In this document: piece by piece, positions 26,128-35,432 of the stretch
How the letters are laid out: each line of letters opens with the position of its first letter
Position numbering within the stretch: the stretch's first letter is position 1
Assembly: GCF_017939745.1 (NCBI RefSeq)
Contig: NZ_JAGKQQ010000001.1
Coordinates: forward strand, 3,410,001 to 3,474,000
From: Gemmata palustris
GTDB lineage: Bacteria; Planctomycetota; Planctomycetia; Gemmatales; Gemmataceae
Reading direction: 5' to 3'
Length of the DNA: 64,000 nucleotides
Notes under the pieces: generated by a model
What the model saw: the letters and a program-made list of their open reading frames with translations, nothing else
What the model was told of the DNA's origin: nothing
Database searches by the model: none
Made by a program: the position numbers and the translations under genes

Positions 26128-27219
26128 ATGAAAGCCTGGCGATTCCACGCATTCGGCGACCTGCGCCTCGACGACGTACCCGAACCCACGGCCGCCGCGG
26201 GGCACGTCCTCGTTGAGCCGATCTGCGTGCAGCCGAGTGTCACCGAAGCGCAGCTCGCGCAGGGCATTCCCACGCTCGCCTACGATCGCGTCAAGCGGCG
26301 GCTCGAAACCGAAGCCCCGCTCCAGTTGTTCGGCCACGAGTTCTGCGCGCGGGTGCTCGAAGTCGGCCCCGGCGTGACGCGCGTGAAGCCGGGTGACCGC
26401 GTCGCGGCGCGCGCGAAACTACCGTGCGGCCAGTGTCCGCTCTGCCTCTCCGAACGCAGCACACTGTGCCGAAAGGGGCCGGTCATCGGGTTCGATCTCC
26501 CCGGGTGCTTCGCGGAACGGGCGCTCATCCCGGAAATCGCGCTGACACTCGTGGACGAGCGCATTTCCGACAGCGAAGCCGCGTGCCTGCAATCGCTGAG
26601 CGATAGCGTCGCGGCCGTCGAGACGGCCGGGCTCCAAGTGGCGGACACGGTCGTGATCTTCGGTCAGGGGAGCATGGGGTTGGAGTGCTTGCAGATCGCC
26701 CGCATCAGCGGCGCGGGGCGCATCATTACCGTGGACGTGCGGGACGAAGCGCTCGCGGTCTCGCGCGAACTCGGTGCGGATCACGCGCTCAACGCGAACG
26801 CGGGCGACGTGGTCGCGGCCATACGCGACCTGACCGAAGGCAACGGAGCGGACGTAGTTTTTGAGTGTGCGGGGGGAAGCCCGAAACAGGGACTCGCGGG
26901 GAACCGGTCGCTCCTGAACGCACTCGACGCGGTCCGCTCTGGCGGGAAGGTCATCGGCGTATCGTGGTTCGGCGGCCCGCTCGAAGTGAACATCGACTAC
27001 CTCCGGGAGCGCAGCTTGCGTTACCTGTTCCCGGACATCAGCACGCTCGGCCACCTCGAACACACCGTGCGGCTGGTCGCGTCCGGGCGCGTGCGCCTCA
27101 AACCGACCATCACGCACGTTCTGTCCGGCATCGGCGCGGTCCCGCGAGCGTTCGAGATCACCGCGCAAAAGGGGAAGTACAAGGCCATCAATCCCGCACA
27201 GGTGATGATGCGCGGGTGA
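26128..27219 (+). CDS. zinc-binding medium-chain alcohol dehydrogenase
   Basis: A 363-residue enzyme of the zinc-dependent MDR family, oxidising an alcohol or polyol with NAD(P). The GroES-like domain contains GHEFCARVLEVGPGVTRVKPGDRV and a structural zinc site with four cysteines (CGQCPLCLSERSTLC). The Rossmann domain has TVVIFGQGSMGLECLQIARI and GRIITVDVRDEALAVSRELG. The usual catalytic CGTDxH motif is not clear; the matching stretch reads ICVQPSVTEAQL, so the catalytic zinc ligand may have moved or the substrate specificity may be unusual. ATG at 26128 follows AGGAGC. The NHL propeller gene is directly upstream and on the same strand. Confidence 0.88.
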   Translation: MKAWRFHAFGDLRLDDVPEPTAAAGHVLVEPICVQPSVTEAQLAQGIPTLAYDRVKRRLETEAPLQLFGHEFCARVLEVGPGVTRVKPGDRVAARAKLPCGQCPLCLSERSTLCRKGPVIGFDLPGCFAERALIPEIALTLVDERISDSEAACLQSLSDSVAAVETAGLQVADTVVIFGQGSMGLECLQIARISGAGRIITVDVRDEALAVSRELGADHALNANAGDVVAAIRDLTEGNGADVVFECAGGSPKQGLAGNRSLLNALDAVRSGGKVIGVSWFGGPLEVNIDYLRERSLRYLFPDISTLGHLEHTVRLVASGRVRLKPTITHVLSGIGAVPRAFEITAQKGKYKAINPAQVMMRG

Positions 27220-27232
27220 ACGACCCGGGCCA

Positions 27233-29227
27233 TCAACCGCCGCGCCCGACCGCGTGGCTCATCACTTGCGCCAGTTGCGCGAGCGTGTACGGCTTGGCCA
27301 ACAGGTGCCGGTACCGTAGCGCCTGAAAGGACGAGAGGGCCTCTGGATCGACTGCCCCGGAAACGAGAACGATGGGCAGCTCGGTCCGCAGTTGAGACAC
27401 CCGGCGCGCGAGCTCCACACCGGACCACGTCGGCATCCGGTTGTCCGTGAGGACCGCGGCAAATGCGGCCGGCCCGGCAGAGAACTCGGCGAACGCGGCC
27501 ACCGGATCGGTGAACGGTACCGGTTCGTAACCCAGTTCCGTAAGCAGGTGAGCGGTCACGGCCACCAGGACCGGGTCGTCGTCCACGCACAGCACCCGCT
27601 CGCCCCGGCCGGTGGGGACCGGCGGCGCCGGGGTGTCCTCGGCCCTCGACCCCGCCACCACCGGCAAGAAGATCTCGAACGTCGTCCCCCGGCCGACGGC
27701 ACTCGTCACCCGGATCGCCCCCCGGTGATCCCGGACGATACCGTGAACGACGGACAAGCCGAGCCCCGTGCCCTGGCCGACCGGTTTGGTGGTGAAGAAC
27801 GGTTCAAACACCCGGCGGAGCGTATCGGGCGCCATGCCCGCACCGGTGTCCGAGACGGTGAGTTTGGCGTGGGGGCCGGCGACGAGTGGCGCGAGATCGG
27901 TGGGAACCGGGTCCGTCAGGGCGGCGGCTTCGACCGCGAGTACCAGGTGCCCGCCGGCGGGCATGGCGTGGGTCGCGTTCGTACACAGGTTCAGAACCAC
28001 CTGTTGGAGCTGCCCGCTGTCGGCCAGCACCCCCGGCCCGGCCCCCGGTTCCGGGAGCCGAACGGCGAGTTCGACGGACTTCGGAAAGGACGCCCGCATC
28101 AGGGGAACGAGTTCCCGCACCACGTCGGTCAGGGGAACCGGTTGCCGGTTGGTCGGCTGCTGGCGGGAGAACGTGAGGATCCGCCCGACCAGTTCCTTGG
28201 CCCGGTGCGCGGCCCGAATGATCTCCTCGGATTGGCGCCGGGCGCTGGTCAGGTCGGGGGCCATTTTCGCGAGTTCGGCGAACCCGAAGATCCCGGTCAA
28301 AATGTTATTAAAATCGTGAGCGATCCCGCCCGCGAGGGTACCGAGGGCTTCGAGTTTGTGGGCCTGAATCATGTGGTCGCGGATCCGGCGGTCCTGCTCT
28401 TCCGCGCGCCGCTGGGCCGTCACGTCCCGCCCGTCGATCAACAGGTGGCGGCACGCCCCGTCCGGGCCGACGACGGGGATGAACGTGAACTCCCCGACGA
28501 ACACGCCCGCCACCAGTCGCAGTTCCCGTTCGGCCGTAACCGGGCGGCCGGCACCGATCGCCCGGTGCCGGAGTTCGGCGAACCAGCGGATCGTCTCGGC
28601 GTCCAGGCGGAACTCGTTCGCTTCAACGTCCTCGACCTCGCGCCCCAACAGCCGGTCGACCGGAATGGCTTGGCCGGTTTCTCCCAGTTTCAGCACGAAC
28701 GCCCGGTTGACGCTCGTGTACAACCACCGGCCCTCCGGGGTACGGGTCAGGAAGGCGAGGAACCCGGACACGCTGTTGTAGATCAGTTCCAGGCGCTCGC
28801 GGTGTTCCTGAAGGGCGTGCTCGGTCGCCTCCCGCTGCCGGCGCTCGTGCGCCTCCCGGATCGCGCGGGTGACCGCGGGCACCAGTCGGATCAGGTTCTG
28901 TTTCAGCAGGTAGTCGTGCGCCCCGGCCCGGATCGCGTCGACCGCAATTTCCTCGCCGACGGTACCGGACACGAGGATGAACGGCACTCGCGACTCCCGC
29001 GCCCGCAAAATGGACAGGGCCTCCAGCCCGCTGAACCCGGGCAGGGCGTAGTCCGCGAGGATGATGTCCCAGCCGCCGCGGTCGAGGGCGGCGTGGAACT
29101 GGTCGCGGGTGGCGATCCGCTCGGCCCCGAACGCCAGCCCGCCCTTCCGCAACTCGCGGGAGATGAGGAGCTCGTCGTCCGGGTTGTCTTCAACGAGCAG
29201 AACGTTCAACGAACGGGGCGAATTCAT
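27233..29227 (-). CDS. hybrid sensor histidine kinase (REC-PAS-HisKA-HATPase-REC)
   Basis: A 664-residue soluble hybrid kinase. Residues 8-125 are a receiver domain with phospho-acceptor D59 (DIILADYALP). A PAS domain follows (about 140-275). The HisKA segment has H304 in AGGIAHDFNNILTG, then an ATP-binding domain with the N box VVLNLCTNATHAM, G1 VSDTGAGM and G2 GQGTGLGLSVV. A second receiver ends the protein with D595 in LTDNRMP. There is no transmembrane segment. The start overlaps the stop of the single-domain regulator by four bases (ATGA), and that gene similarly overlaps the multi-PAS kinase. Together they form a three-gene phosphorelay in which this protein is probably the output or relay stage. 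Confidence 0.92.
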   Translation of the reverse strand: MNSPRSLNVLLVEDNPDDELLISRELRKGGLAFGAERIATRDQFHAALDRGGWDIILADYALPGFSGLEALSILRARESRVPFILVSGTVGEEIAVDAIRAGAHDYLLKQNLIRLVPAVTRAIREAHERRQREATEHALQEHRERLELIYNSVSGFLAFLTRTPEGRWLYTSVNRAFVLKLGETGQAIPVDRLLGREVEDVEANEFRLDAETIRWFAELRHRAIGAGRPVTAERELRLVAGVFVGEFTFIPVVGPDGACRHLLIDGRDVTAQRRAEEQDRRIRDHMIQAHKLEALGTLAGGIAHDFNNILTGIFGFAELAKMAPDLTSARRQSEEIIRAAHRAKELVGRILTFSRQQPTNRQPVPLTDVVRELVPLMRASFPKSVELAVRLPEPGAGPGVLADSGQLQQVVLNLCTNATHAMPAGGHLVLAVEAAALTDPVPTDLAPLVAGPHAKLTVSDTGAGMAPDTLRRVFEPFFTTKPVGQGTGLGLSVVHGIVRDHRGAIRVTSAVGRGTTFEIFLPVVAGSRAEDTPAPPVPTGRGERVLCVDDDPVLVAVTAHLLTELGYEPVPFTDPVAAFAEFSAGPAAFAAVLTDNRMPTWSGVELARRVSQLRTELPIVLVSGAVDPEALSSFQALRYRHLLAKPYTLAQLAQVMSHAVGRGG

Positions 29228-29676
29228 AGAGTGGGTCGGGGAATGGGGGGGGTCTCGTTGAGCAGCAACCAGTACACGCCGAGGGTACTCACGGCGTGGA
29301 GGAACTTATCGAAATCGACCGGCTTGCGGATGTAGCTGCAAGCCCCGAGTTCGTAGCTCTGGGACACGTCCTGTTCCTCCTTGGAGGACGTGAGGATGAC
29401 CGTGCGGATCATCCGCGTGGCGGGCGTACTCCGCAGCCGCCGGAGCACCTCCAGCCCGTCCACGCGCGGCAGCTTCAAATCCAGGAGAATGACGGCGGGC
29501 AGTTGAGTCGCGTCCCGCCCCGCGTGCGTCCCCGTTCCGAACAAGTAGTCGAGCGCCTCCACCCCGTCGCGGGCCACGACGACGGAGTTGGCAATGTTCG
29601 CCTTACGGAACGCCCTGAGCGTCAGGGCAATATCGTCTTCGTTGTCCTCGACGAGGAGGATGCTCGCGGTGCTCAT
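29224..29676 (-). CDS. single-domain response regulator (Rcp1-like)
   Basis: A 150-residue receiver domain without an output domain. The acidic pocket is VEDNEDD, the phospho-acceptor is D66 in ILLDLKLPRVDG, the conserved Thr/Ser is in VILTSSKEEQD, and the Lys is in YIRKPVDFDKF. The extended loop after helix 2 (LFGTGTHAGRDATQLP) is the signature of Rcp1-type regulators that pair with phytochrome-like kinases. Overlap of four bases with both neighbours places it between a multi-PAS kinase and a hybrid kinase. It likely shuttles phosphoryl groups between them. Confidence 0.92.
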   Translation of the reverse strand: MSTASILLVEDNEDDIALTLRAFRKANIANSVVVARDGVEALDYLFGTGTHAGRDATQLPAVILLDLKLPRVDGLEVLRRLRSTPATRMIRTVILTSSKEEQDVSQSYELGACSYIRKPVDFDKFLHAVSTLGVYWLLLNETPPIPRPTL

Positions 29677-32600
29677 AGTGCCGTCCCGGAATCGTGTTTC
29701 GTCATTGTAAACCAAAAGCGGGCGCCGGTTCCAACGGAACCCGACGCGGAAACGGTTCCGCCGTGCCGCCGGACGATCCGGAGGACCGTGGCCAGCCCGA
29801 TGCCGTGGCCCGGGAACTCGTCCGCCCGGTGCAGCCGCTGGAACGGCTGGAACAGTTTGTGCGCGTAGGCCGGGTCGAACCCCGCCCCGTTGTCGCGGAC
29901 GAAGAACGCGGGCGCGCCGTCGCGCTCTTCGCACCCGACCTCGATCCGCGCGCGGGGCGTTTTACCCGTGTACTTCCAGGCGTTCCCGATCAGGTTGTCG
30001 AGCAGGATGCGGAACAGGTTCCGGTCCCCGTCGGCGCCCAGCCCCGGGGCGACGGACACGTCGACCGCGCGCTCGGGGCTCGCGTGCTGCAGCGCGCGGA
30101 CGACCTCGGACGCCATCGCGGACAGGTCCACGCGCTCGCGGCGCAAGTCGGCCCGTGTCACCTGTGAGAGGGTCAGCAAATCGTCAATGAGTTCGCCCAT
30201 CCGCCCGGCCGCGGCGCGGATCCGCCGCAGGAAGCTCGCGCCCTCGGGGTCCAATCGGTCCTGGTAGTCCTCCAGCACGGCCTGGCTGAACCCGTCGATG
30301 GAGCGGAGCGGGGCGCGGAGGTCGTGAGAAACCGAATAACAAAACGCCTCGAGTTCGTTGTTCGCGGCAACCAGTTCGTCCGTGCGCTCGGCGACGCGCC
30401 GCTCGAGTGTCGCGTTCGCCTCGCGGAGCGCTTCCTGGGCCTGCTTCTGGGACGAGATGTCGGCGATGGCCGTGAGGACGTGCGGGCTCCCGTCGAGATC
30501 GATCAACTCGACCGAGGCGATGGTGGTTACCGGCGTCCCGTCGGCGCGCGGGCGCGTCCGCACGAGGTTCCGGATGCGCCCGTCGCGGCGCAGCACCTCG
30601 TACAATTCGGCCCGGTCATCTGGTGAGGTGTAAAGCCCGGGCACGTCGACCGCCCGGCGCCCGACCACGTGCTCGCGCGGCACGCCGTACAGGTCGGTAA
30701 ACGCCTGGTTCACGTCCACCAGTTCCCCGGCCCCCGTCGAGAGCGACAGGGCCATCGGGGCCATGTGAAAGAGCGCGGCGAACTTCCGCTCGGAGGCGGC
30801 CAGGGCCTGCTCCGCGCGCCGCTGGGCGGTGACGTCCGTGCCGATGCTCAGGATCTCGACGACCCGCCCCTGGGCGTCGAATATGATGCGATTGGTCCAC
30901 GCGATCCACGCGCGCGCGCCGTTTTTGCGCACGTTCTCGTTGACGTTCTGCTCGAACGATTTCGGGTCCGCGCACACGTGGGCCATCAGGTCCCGCAGGT
31001 CGCGCCCGGTGCTCTCGGTGGACGGCACGATCGTGTCCATCACGTGGCGCCCGACGATCTCCTCGGCCGCGTAGCCAAAAAAGCGCAAGCCGAACTCGTT
31101 GAGCAGCGTGACCCGCCCCTCCGGGTTCCAGCGCAGGATGATGCTGTTGGCGAGTTCCACCAGTTCACGGTACTCGCGCTCGCTCTCCGCCAGGCGCGTC
31201 TCGGCGGCCTGGCGCGCGGAGACGTCGATACCGATCCCGACCAGACACGCCTGCCCCTCGAATGTGACGCGCCGACCGGTGAGATAAAAGGGCACGGTGC
31301 GCCCGTCCTTGGACAGGAACGGGGCCTCGATGAACGCCTCCCCGGTCTCGAAAACCGCCGCGATCCGCTGGGCCACGAGCGCCTTATCCTGATCGGAGAA
31401 GAAGTCGAGCGGGTGCATGTGCGCGACCTCCGCGGCCGAGTAGCCGGAGACCGTCTCGAAGTTCCGGTTCCAGCGCAGGAACCGCCCCTGGGCATCGTAG
31501 AAGTAGAGGATGCCGGGCATGCTCTCGATGATGGTGTCGGTGAACAGCTTCTCGTTGCGCGCGGCCCGCTCCGCCCGGTTCTGCTCGGTCACGTCCCGGA
31601 TGATGTCGAGGCGGCACCGGTCGCCGCCGACGGTCACGGGAATGGACGAGATCGCCACCTCGTGCGCGCGCCCGGTCGCGTCGCGCACGGTTGCCGGTTG
31701 GTCCCGGACGATCTCACCCGAGCGGGCCGCGTCGAGCACCCGGGTACGGGACTCGGGGTCGAACCAGTTCTCCTCGGTGACGGACCGGCCGAGCACCTGT
31801 TCCCGGCTGTAGCCGATGAGCCGACAGAACCCGTCGTTCACCTCCAAGAATTTCCCGTCGGCGACCCGCGCGAGCACGGCCGCGTCCGGGCTCGCGTGAA
31901 AGGCCGTCGCGAACTTCTGTTCGGATTCCCGGAGCTGGTGGGTGCGCGTGCGGACGGCGCGCCGGAGGGCGAGCACCCACACCGTGCCCACCAGCGCGAC
32001 GCCCGTTCCGGCGGCGAGCGCCACCGCCACCTGGCCCCGGGTGATTCGGGGGCGATCGGGGGGCGCGACCACGACCACGTCGGCCGGCGCGAGGGGCAGA
32101 ATAATCAGGCCCGTGGACACGTCGAACCGGCTGGCGAGCGCGCCGGTTACCGTCACAACGCTCTCCACTTCCGCCCCCGGCCCCCAATCGGCGGGCACCC
32201 GCACCGACACGGTCATGCCGTCCCGCACGAGCGTGAGTCGGCCCGCGCTCGCCTCGGTCACGCGCCCCTGAAAGCGCACGCGACAGGCGTCCGCCGCCGC
32301 GAGATCCGGCTCGGACGCGATGTCCCGCGGTTCGGGCAGCGGGGCCGTGCCGAGCGCGGTCACGTCGGCGCTCCGCACGGCGATGCGGTCGCCGTTCCAG
32401 GCTAAAAAGCCGCTCACTTCCACGCGCGTGCCCGGACCGATGTCCGCGGGCGCCTCCGTTCGGAGCCGGACCGTGTACCCGCCGGTATCGTCCTGGACGA
32501 GCAGCACGTCGTCGGCGAACCGTCCGGTAACTACCCCGGTCGTCCGCACCAACGGGATCGGCGACACGCCCGGCAGGAACCGCCGGAGGTACTGGATCGT

Positions 32601-33290
32601 GCGAACGGGCGTGGCCGATTCAACCGCGGTCACTTCGTTCAACGACTGGAGCAGCACGCGGACGTTCCCGGTGACCCGCCCGGCGGGATCGAATTCGGGC
32701 ACGCACACCCCGCGCGCGCGGACGACCGACCCGACCCGGCGGCGCAGGTCCTCTTCTGGAACGGGTTCACGGAACGCGAGTATTCCCAGCCCCGCGGTCC
32801 CTTCAACAAGGAGCCCCGCGCCGCCCTTCACCGCCCTCACGTCCCGGACCAGGCAGTACACTTGGACGAACTGGGCGTCGAGCCACCGGGCCTCGGGTTG
32901 CGAGAAATTGAACGGCAGCGCGGTCGGTAGTGGCTCGGTTCCCAGTGCCTCGACGGTGACGCCCACCACGAACGGTGAGAACCACCCCGCGCGCGACTGG
33001 CCCGTTACACGAACGCGCGTTCCCGGCCTCACCCCGGCCGGCAGCGCGCGTGCTTGCACGTAGATGCCCGAGGTCCCGTCTTGAACGAACAGCTCTGAAC
33101 CGCGCGCGTGGGAGAGGGTCACGACCCCGGTGATCTGGATGAAGCGGGGCGCTTTCGCCTCATCCGGGGTCAACGCGCGGACGGCGGCCGCGGTCGTCAG
33201 CGGCTCGCGGTCGTTAGCCTTCTGCGCGGGCGCGAGTAAAGGGAGTAGCTGCAGAAAGAGAACGATGACCACGAATAGCTCCCTCGACAC
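29673..33290 (-). CDS. membrane-bound multi-PAS sensor histidine kinase with exported OB-like repeats
   Basis: A 1205-residue kinase. A signal/anchor (LFVVIVLFLQLLPLLAPAQ) is followed by about 400 residues outside the cytoplasm built of repeated beta-rich units of the type FIQITGVVTLSHARGSELFV and VRTTGVVTGRFADDVLLVQD, resembling OB-fold domains. A transmembrane helix (VAVALAAGTGVALVGTVWVL, about 425-445) precedes four PAS domains (about 455-960), a coiled coil (ANATLERRVAERTDELVAAN), HisKA with H989 in YSVSHDLRAPLRS, and an ATPase domain with G boxes RDNGAGFDP and GHGIGLATV. The start is a GTG; a second GTG six codons later has a better Shine-Dalgarno (GGAG) but would lose the positive charges of the signal. 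Overlaps the regulator gene by four bases. Confidence 0.9.
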   Translation of the reverse strand: MSRELFVVIVLFLQLLPLLAPAQKANDREPLTTAAAVRALTPDEAKAPRFIQITGVVTLSHARGSELFVQDGTSGIYVQARALPAGVRPGTRVRVTGQSRAGWFSPFVVGVTVEALGTEPLPTALPFNFSQPEARWLDAQFVQVYCLVRDVRAVKGGAGLLVEGTAGLGILAFREPVPEEDLRRRVGSVVRARGVCVPEFDPAGRVTGNVRVLLQSLNEVTAVESATPVRTIQYLRRFLPGVSPIPLVRTTGVVTGRFADDVLLVQDDTGGYTVRLRTEAPADIGPGTRVEVSGFLAWNGDRIAVRSADVTALGTAPLPEPRDIASEPDLAAADACRVRFQGRVTEASAGRLTLVRDGMTVSVRVPADWGPGAEVESVVTVTGALASRFDVSTGLIILPLAPADVVVVAPPDRPRITRGQVAVALAAGTGVALVGTVWVLALRRAVRTRTHQLRESEQKFATAFHASPDAAVLARVADGKFLEVNDGFCRLIGYSREQVLGRSVTEENWFDPESRTRVLDAARSGEIVRDQPATVRDATGRAHEVAISSIPVTVGGDRCRLDIIRDVTEQNRAERAARNEKLFTDTIIESMPGILYFYDAQGRFLRWNRNFETVSGYSAAEVAHMHPLDFFSDQDKALVAQRIAAVFETGEAFIEAPFLSKDGRTVPFYLTGRRVTFEGQACLVGIGIDVSARQAAETRLAESEREYRELVELANSIILRWNPEGRVTLLNEFGLRFFGYAAEEIVGRHVMDTIVPSTESTGRDLRDLMAHVCADPKSFEQNVNENVRKNGARAWIAWTNRIIFDAQGRVVEILSIGTDVTAQRRAEQALAASERKFAALFHMAPMALSLSTGAGELVDVNQAFTDLYGVPREHVVGRRAVDVPGLYTSPDDRAELYEVLRRDGRIRNLVRTRPRADGTPVTTIASVELIDLDGSPHVLTAIADISSQKQAQEALREANATLERRVAERTDELVAANNELEAFCYSVSHDLRAPLRSIDGFSQAVLEDYQDRLDPEGASFLRRIRAAAGRMGELIDDLLTLSQVTRADLRRERVDLSAMASEVVRALQHASPERAVDVSVAPGLGADGDRNLFRILLDNLIGNAWKYTGKTPRARIEVGCEERDGAPAFFVRDNGAGFDPAYAHKLFQPFQRLHRADEFPGHGIGLATVLRIVRRHGGTVSASGSVGTGARFWFTMTKHDSGTAL

Positions 33291-33600
33291 CCGACCTGTG
33301 TTCGTGATGTTCTACACGAAGTGACCCGCCTCCGCGTGGGAGCCGATTTCCCCACCAGGGCCGAACGACGCGCGCGTCAGCCGCGGGTGTGGTGCCGACC
33401 GATCATCGAATGTAAGCGCACGTGGCCTTGTGGCACGAATTTTCACAGTGCCCGGGTGCGCCCGCCCGACGCTGGTGATGTGAATGAAGTAATAGCACAA
33501 AGATGTCACAACGATTGATGGCAGCGGCGCGGCCGAACAACGCGCCGCCGGGCAATCACGCCGATCTTCGTGGGCAGTTCAATTTCGACACGCCCCGCCC
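33291..33600. other. non-coding interval between kinase operon and uvrC-like gene
   Basis: No gene is convincing in these 310 bases. They hold the promoter of the minus-strand phosphorelay operon and the 3' flank of the uvrC-like gene. Composition is more AT-rich around 33470-33510. No clear repeat or riboswitch was seen. Confidence 0.6.
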
Positions 33601-34947
33601 TCAATCCTCCGTGAACCGCTTCCGCCGGAGCATGTGGTGGTAGTGCTGCGCGAAGCGGTGCGATTCGTCGCGGACGTACTGGAGCAGTCGCAGCGCGGCC
33701 GAGTGCTTGCTGAGTTTGATGGACTCGTCCGCGCCGGGGCGAAAAATCTCCTCCTCCTGTTTCGCGAGAGAAATCAGGCACGGCGGGGTGATTCCGAGCG
33801 TCTGAAACGCATCGAGCGCCGCGTTGAGTTGCCCCTTCCCGCCGTCGATGAGCAGGATGTCGGGGAACACCTCGTCCTCGTCGCGCAACCGCCGGAATCG
33901 CCGAGTGACGACCTCGCGCATACTCGCGAAGTCGTCCACACCCTCTACGGACTTGATTTTGAACCGCCGGTAGCCGGGCTTGAACGGCACCCCGTCCAGG
34001 AACGACACCAGCGACGCGACCGTGTCCTGCCCGCTGAGGTGCGCGATGTCCATGCCCTCGATCGTGCGCGGGGTGTTCGCGAGGCCCAACACCTTCTTCA
34101 GCCCGATCAGGCCCTTCTTCGGGTCGATGGGGAACACTTCCGGCTGCACGTCTTTGTTCGCGTCCCCGCGCATGTCGAGTTTTTGGATGGCCGCGATCTC
34201 GTCGCGGATGCGCCGGGCCTTCTCGAAATTCAGCTCCTCGCTCGCGGCGGTCATCTCGCGCTCCATGCGGCGCACGAGCTTCGCGGTCTTGCCTTCGAGA
34301 ATGAAAATGAGCTTCTTGATCTGCGCGCGGTAGTCCTCGCGCGACACGCGCAGGTTGCACGGCGCGGTGCAGCGCCGGATGCTGTGCAACAGACAGGGGC
34401 GGAACCACTTCCACCGGTCCTCGCCGGTCTTGATGTCGAGCGTGCAAGTACGGAACTGGAGCAACCGCTGGAGCACGTCCATCGCGATCCGCAGCGGCTT
34501 CGTGCTCGTGAACGGCCCGTAGAGCCGGACGCCCTTGCGCCGCGGTTTGCGCGTGATCTCGACCCGCGGGAACTCTTCGCGCGTGCGGATCTGCAGGTAC
34601 GGGAACGTCTTGTCGTCCTTGAGATCCTTGTTGAACTTCGGGCGCAGGTCTTTAATCATCCGCGCTTCGGTAAACACGGCCTGGATCGCGTCGGTCGTCT
34701 CGATGAAGTCCACGTCCTTGACGAGCGGCATCCAGTCACGGATGCGGGCATCGTTCAGGGCTTCTTTGCTGAAGTACGACGAGGCCCGGCCGCGCAAGTT
34801 CTTCGCCTTGCCGACGTAAATGACGTTCCCGCCGGCGTCCTTCATCAGGTACACGCCGGACGTGGTGGGGAACTCGCGGACCTTCGCGGCCGGGTCGCGC
34901 GGATCGGGTGTTTGCTCGCTGACGGGGGGAATCGGATCTTCGATCAT
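33601..34947 (-). CDS. uvrC: UvrC-like excinuclease subunit lacking the C-terminal HhH region
   Basis: A 448-residue homologue of the UvrC nuclease, which makes the two incisions in nucleotide excision repair. The GIY-YIG domain opens the protein (TTSGVYLMKDAGGNVIYVGK, NLRGRASSYF), then a UvrC cysteine-containing region (CLLHSIRRCTAPCNLRVSRE), a UVR helix pair (EMTAASEELNFEKARRIRDE), and the RNase H-like 5' nuclease domain (IEGMDIAHLSGQDTVASLVS, PDILLIDGGKGQLNAALDAF). It ends at LRRKRFTED, where UvrC of about 600 residues would continue into tandem helix-hairpin-helix motifs, so those are absent. The ATG at 34945-34947 is preferred; earlier ATG and TTG codons are in weak context. Confidence 0.88.
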   Translation of the reverse strand: MIEDPIPPVSEQTPDPRDPAAKVREFPTTSGVYLMKDAGGNVIYVGKAKNLRGRASSYFSKEALNDARIRDWMPLVKDVDFIETTDAIQAVFTEARMIKDLRPKFNKDLKDDKTFPYLQIRTREEFPRVEITRKPRRKGVRLYGPFTSTKPLRIAMDVLQRLLQFRTCTLDIKTGEDRWKWFRPCLLHSIRRCTAPCNLRVSREDYRAQIKKLIFILEGKTAKLVRRMEREMTAASEELNFEKARRIRDEIAAIQKLDMRGDANKDVQPEVFPIDPKKGLIGLKKVLGLANTPRTIEGMDIAHLSGQDTVASLVSFLDGVPFKPGYRRFKIKSVEGVDDFASMREVVTRRFRRLRDEDEVFPDILLIDGGKGQLNAALDAFQTLGITPPCLISLAKQEEEIFRPGADESIKLSKHSAALRLLQYVRDESHRFAQHYHHMLRRKRFTED

Positions 34948-35022
34948 GGGAAGCATCCACCGGAACAGGGGTACACGCATTGTACCCGTTGGCGGCAAAT
35001 CTTCCCACGCTATTGGAGGGAG

Positions 35023-35229
35023 TTACGAGCGCGGGCGGATGAGGGGCGCGAGATCGGGATAAAGTTCGTACAAGCAGACCGGGCAGATGCCGTGCGTGAG
35101 CCGTTCGCCGGCCACGGGAGTGCGGTCGCGCCACTCGTCCGCGGCCGTCCTCTCGCGCCGGCAGTGACAGCAGACGCACGTCATTTTGGTATCTTCGGCC
35201 ATGCGATCGCGCACGAATGGTGCCACCAT
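35023..35229 (-). CDS. small cysteine-rich, zinc-ribbon-like protein
   Basis: A 68-residue protein with two cysteine pairs: CVCCHCRRERTA and HGICPVCLYELYP. The spacing (CxxC about 30 residues before HGICPxC) recalls the small zinc-binding tails found on some sensor proteins and sensory-domain-associated regulators, but here it is a free-standing protein. The ATG at 35227-35229 has AAGGGA upstream; a second ATG nine codons later is possible. No partner gene is obvious. Confidence 0.5.
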   Translation of the reverse strand: MVAPFVRDRMAEDTKMTCVCCHCRRERTAADEWRDRTPVAGERLTHGICPVCLYELYPDLAPLIRPRS

Positions 35230-35432
35230 TGCGCAGTTCCCTTCCCAACCGCGATCGCGAAATTCCTTACCGGGTAAAGAATTCAGCTATCGTTCGGAAT
35301 CTTTTGTCGGATTCACTCATGTGAGCGGGGCGCTCGTGAGAAAAATGCAAACTGTATGCCCTCGACACAAAAACAAAGGGGGCGTGAGTACCGACCCGCC
35401 ACGCAATCCGCGGGAACTTACCAGAGCGAAGA

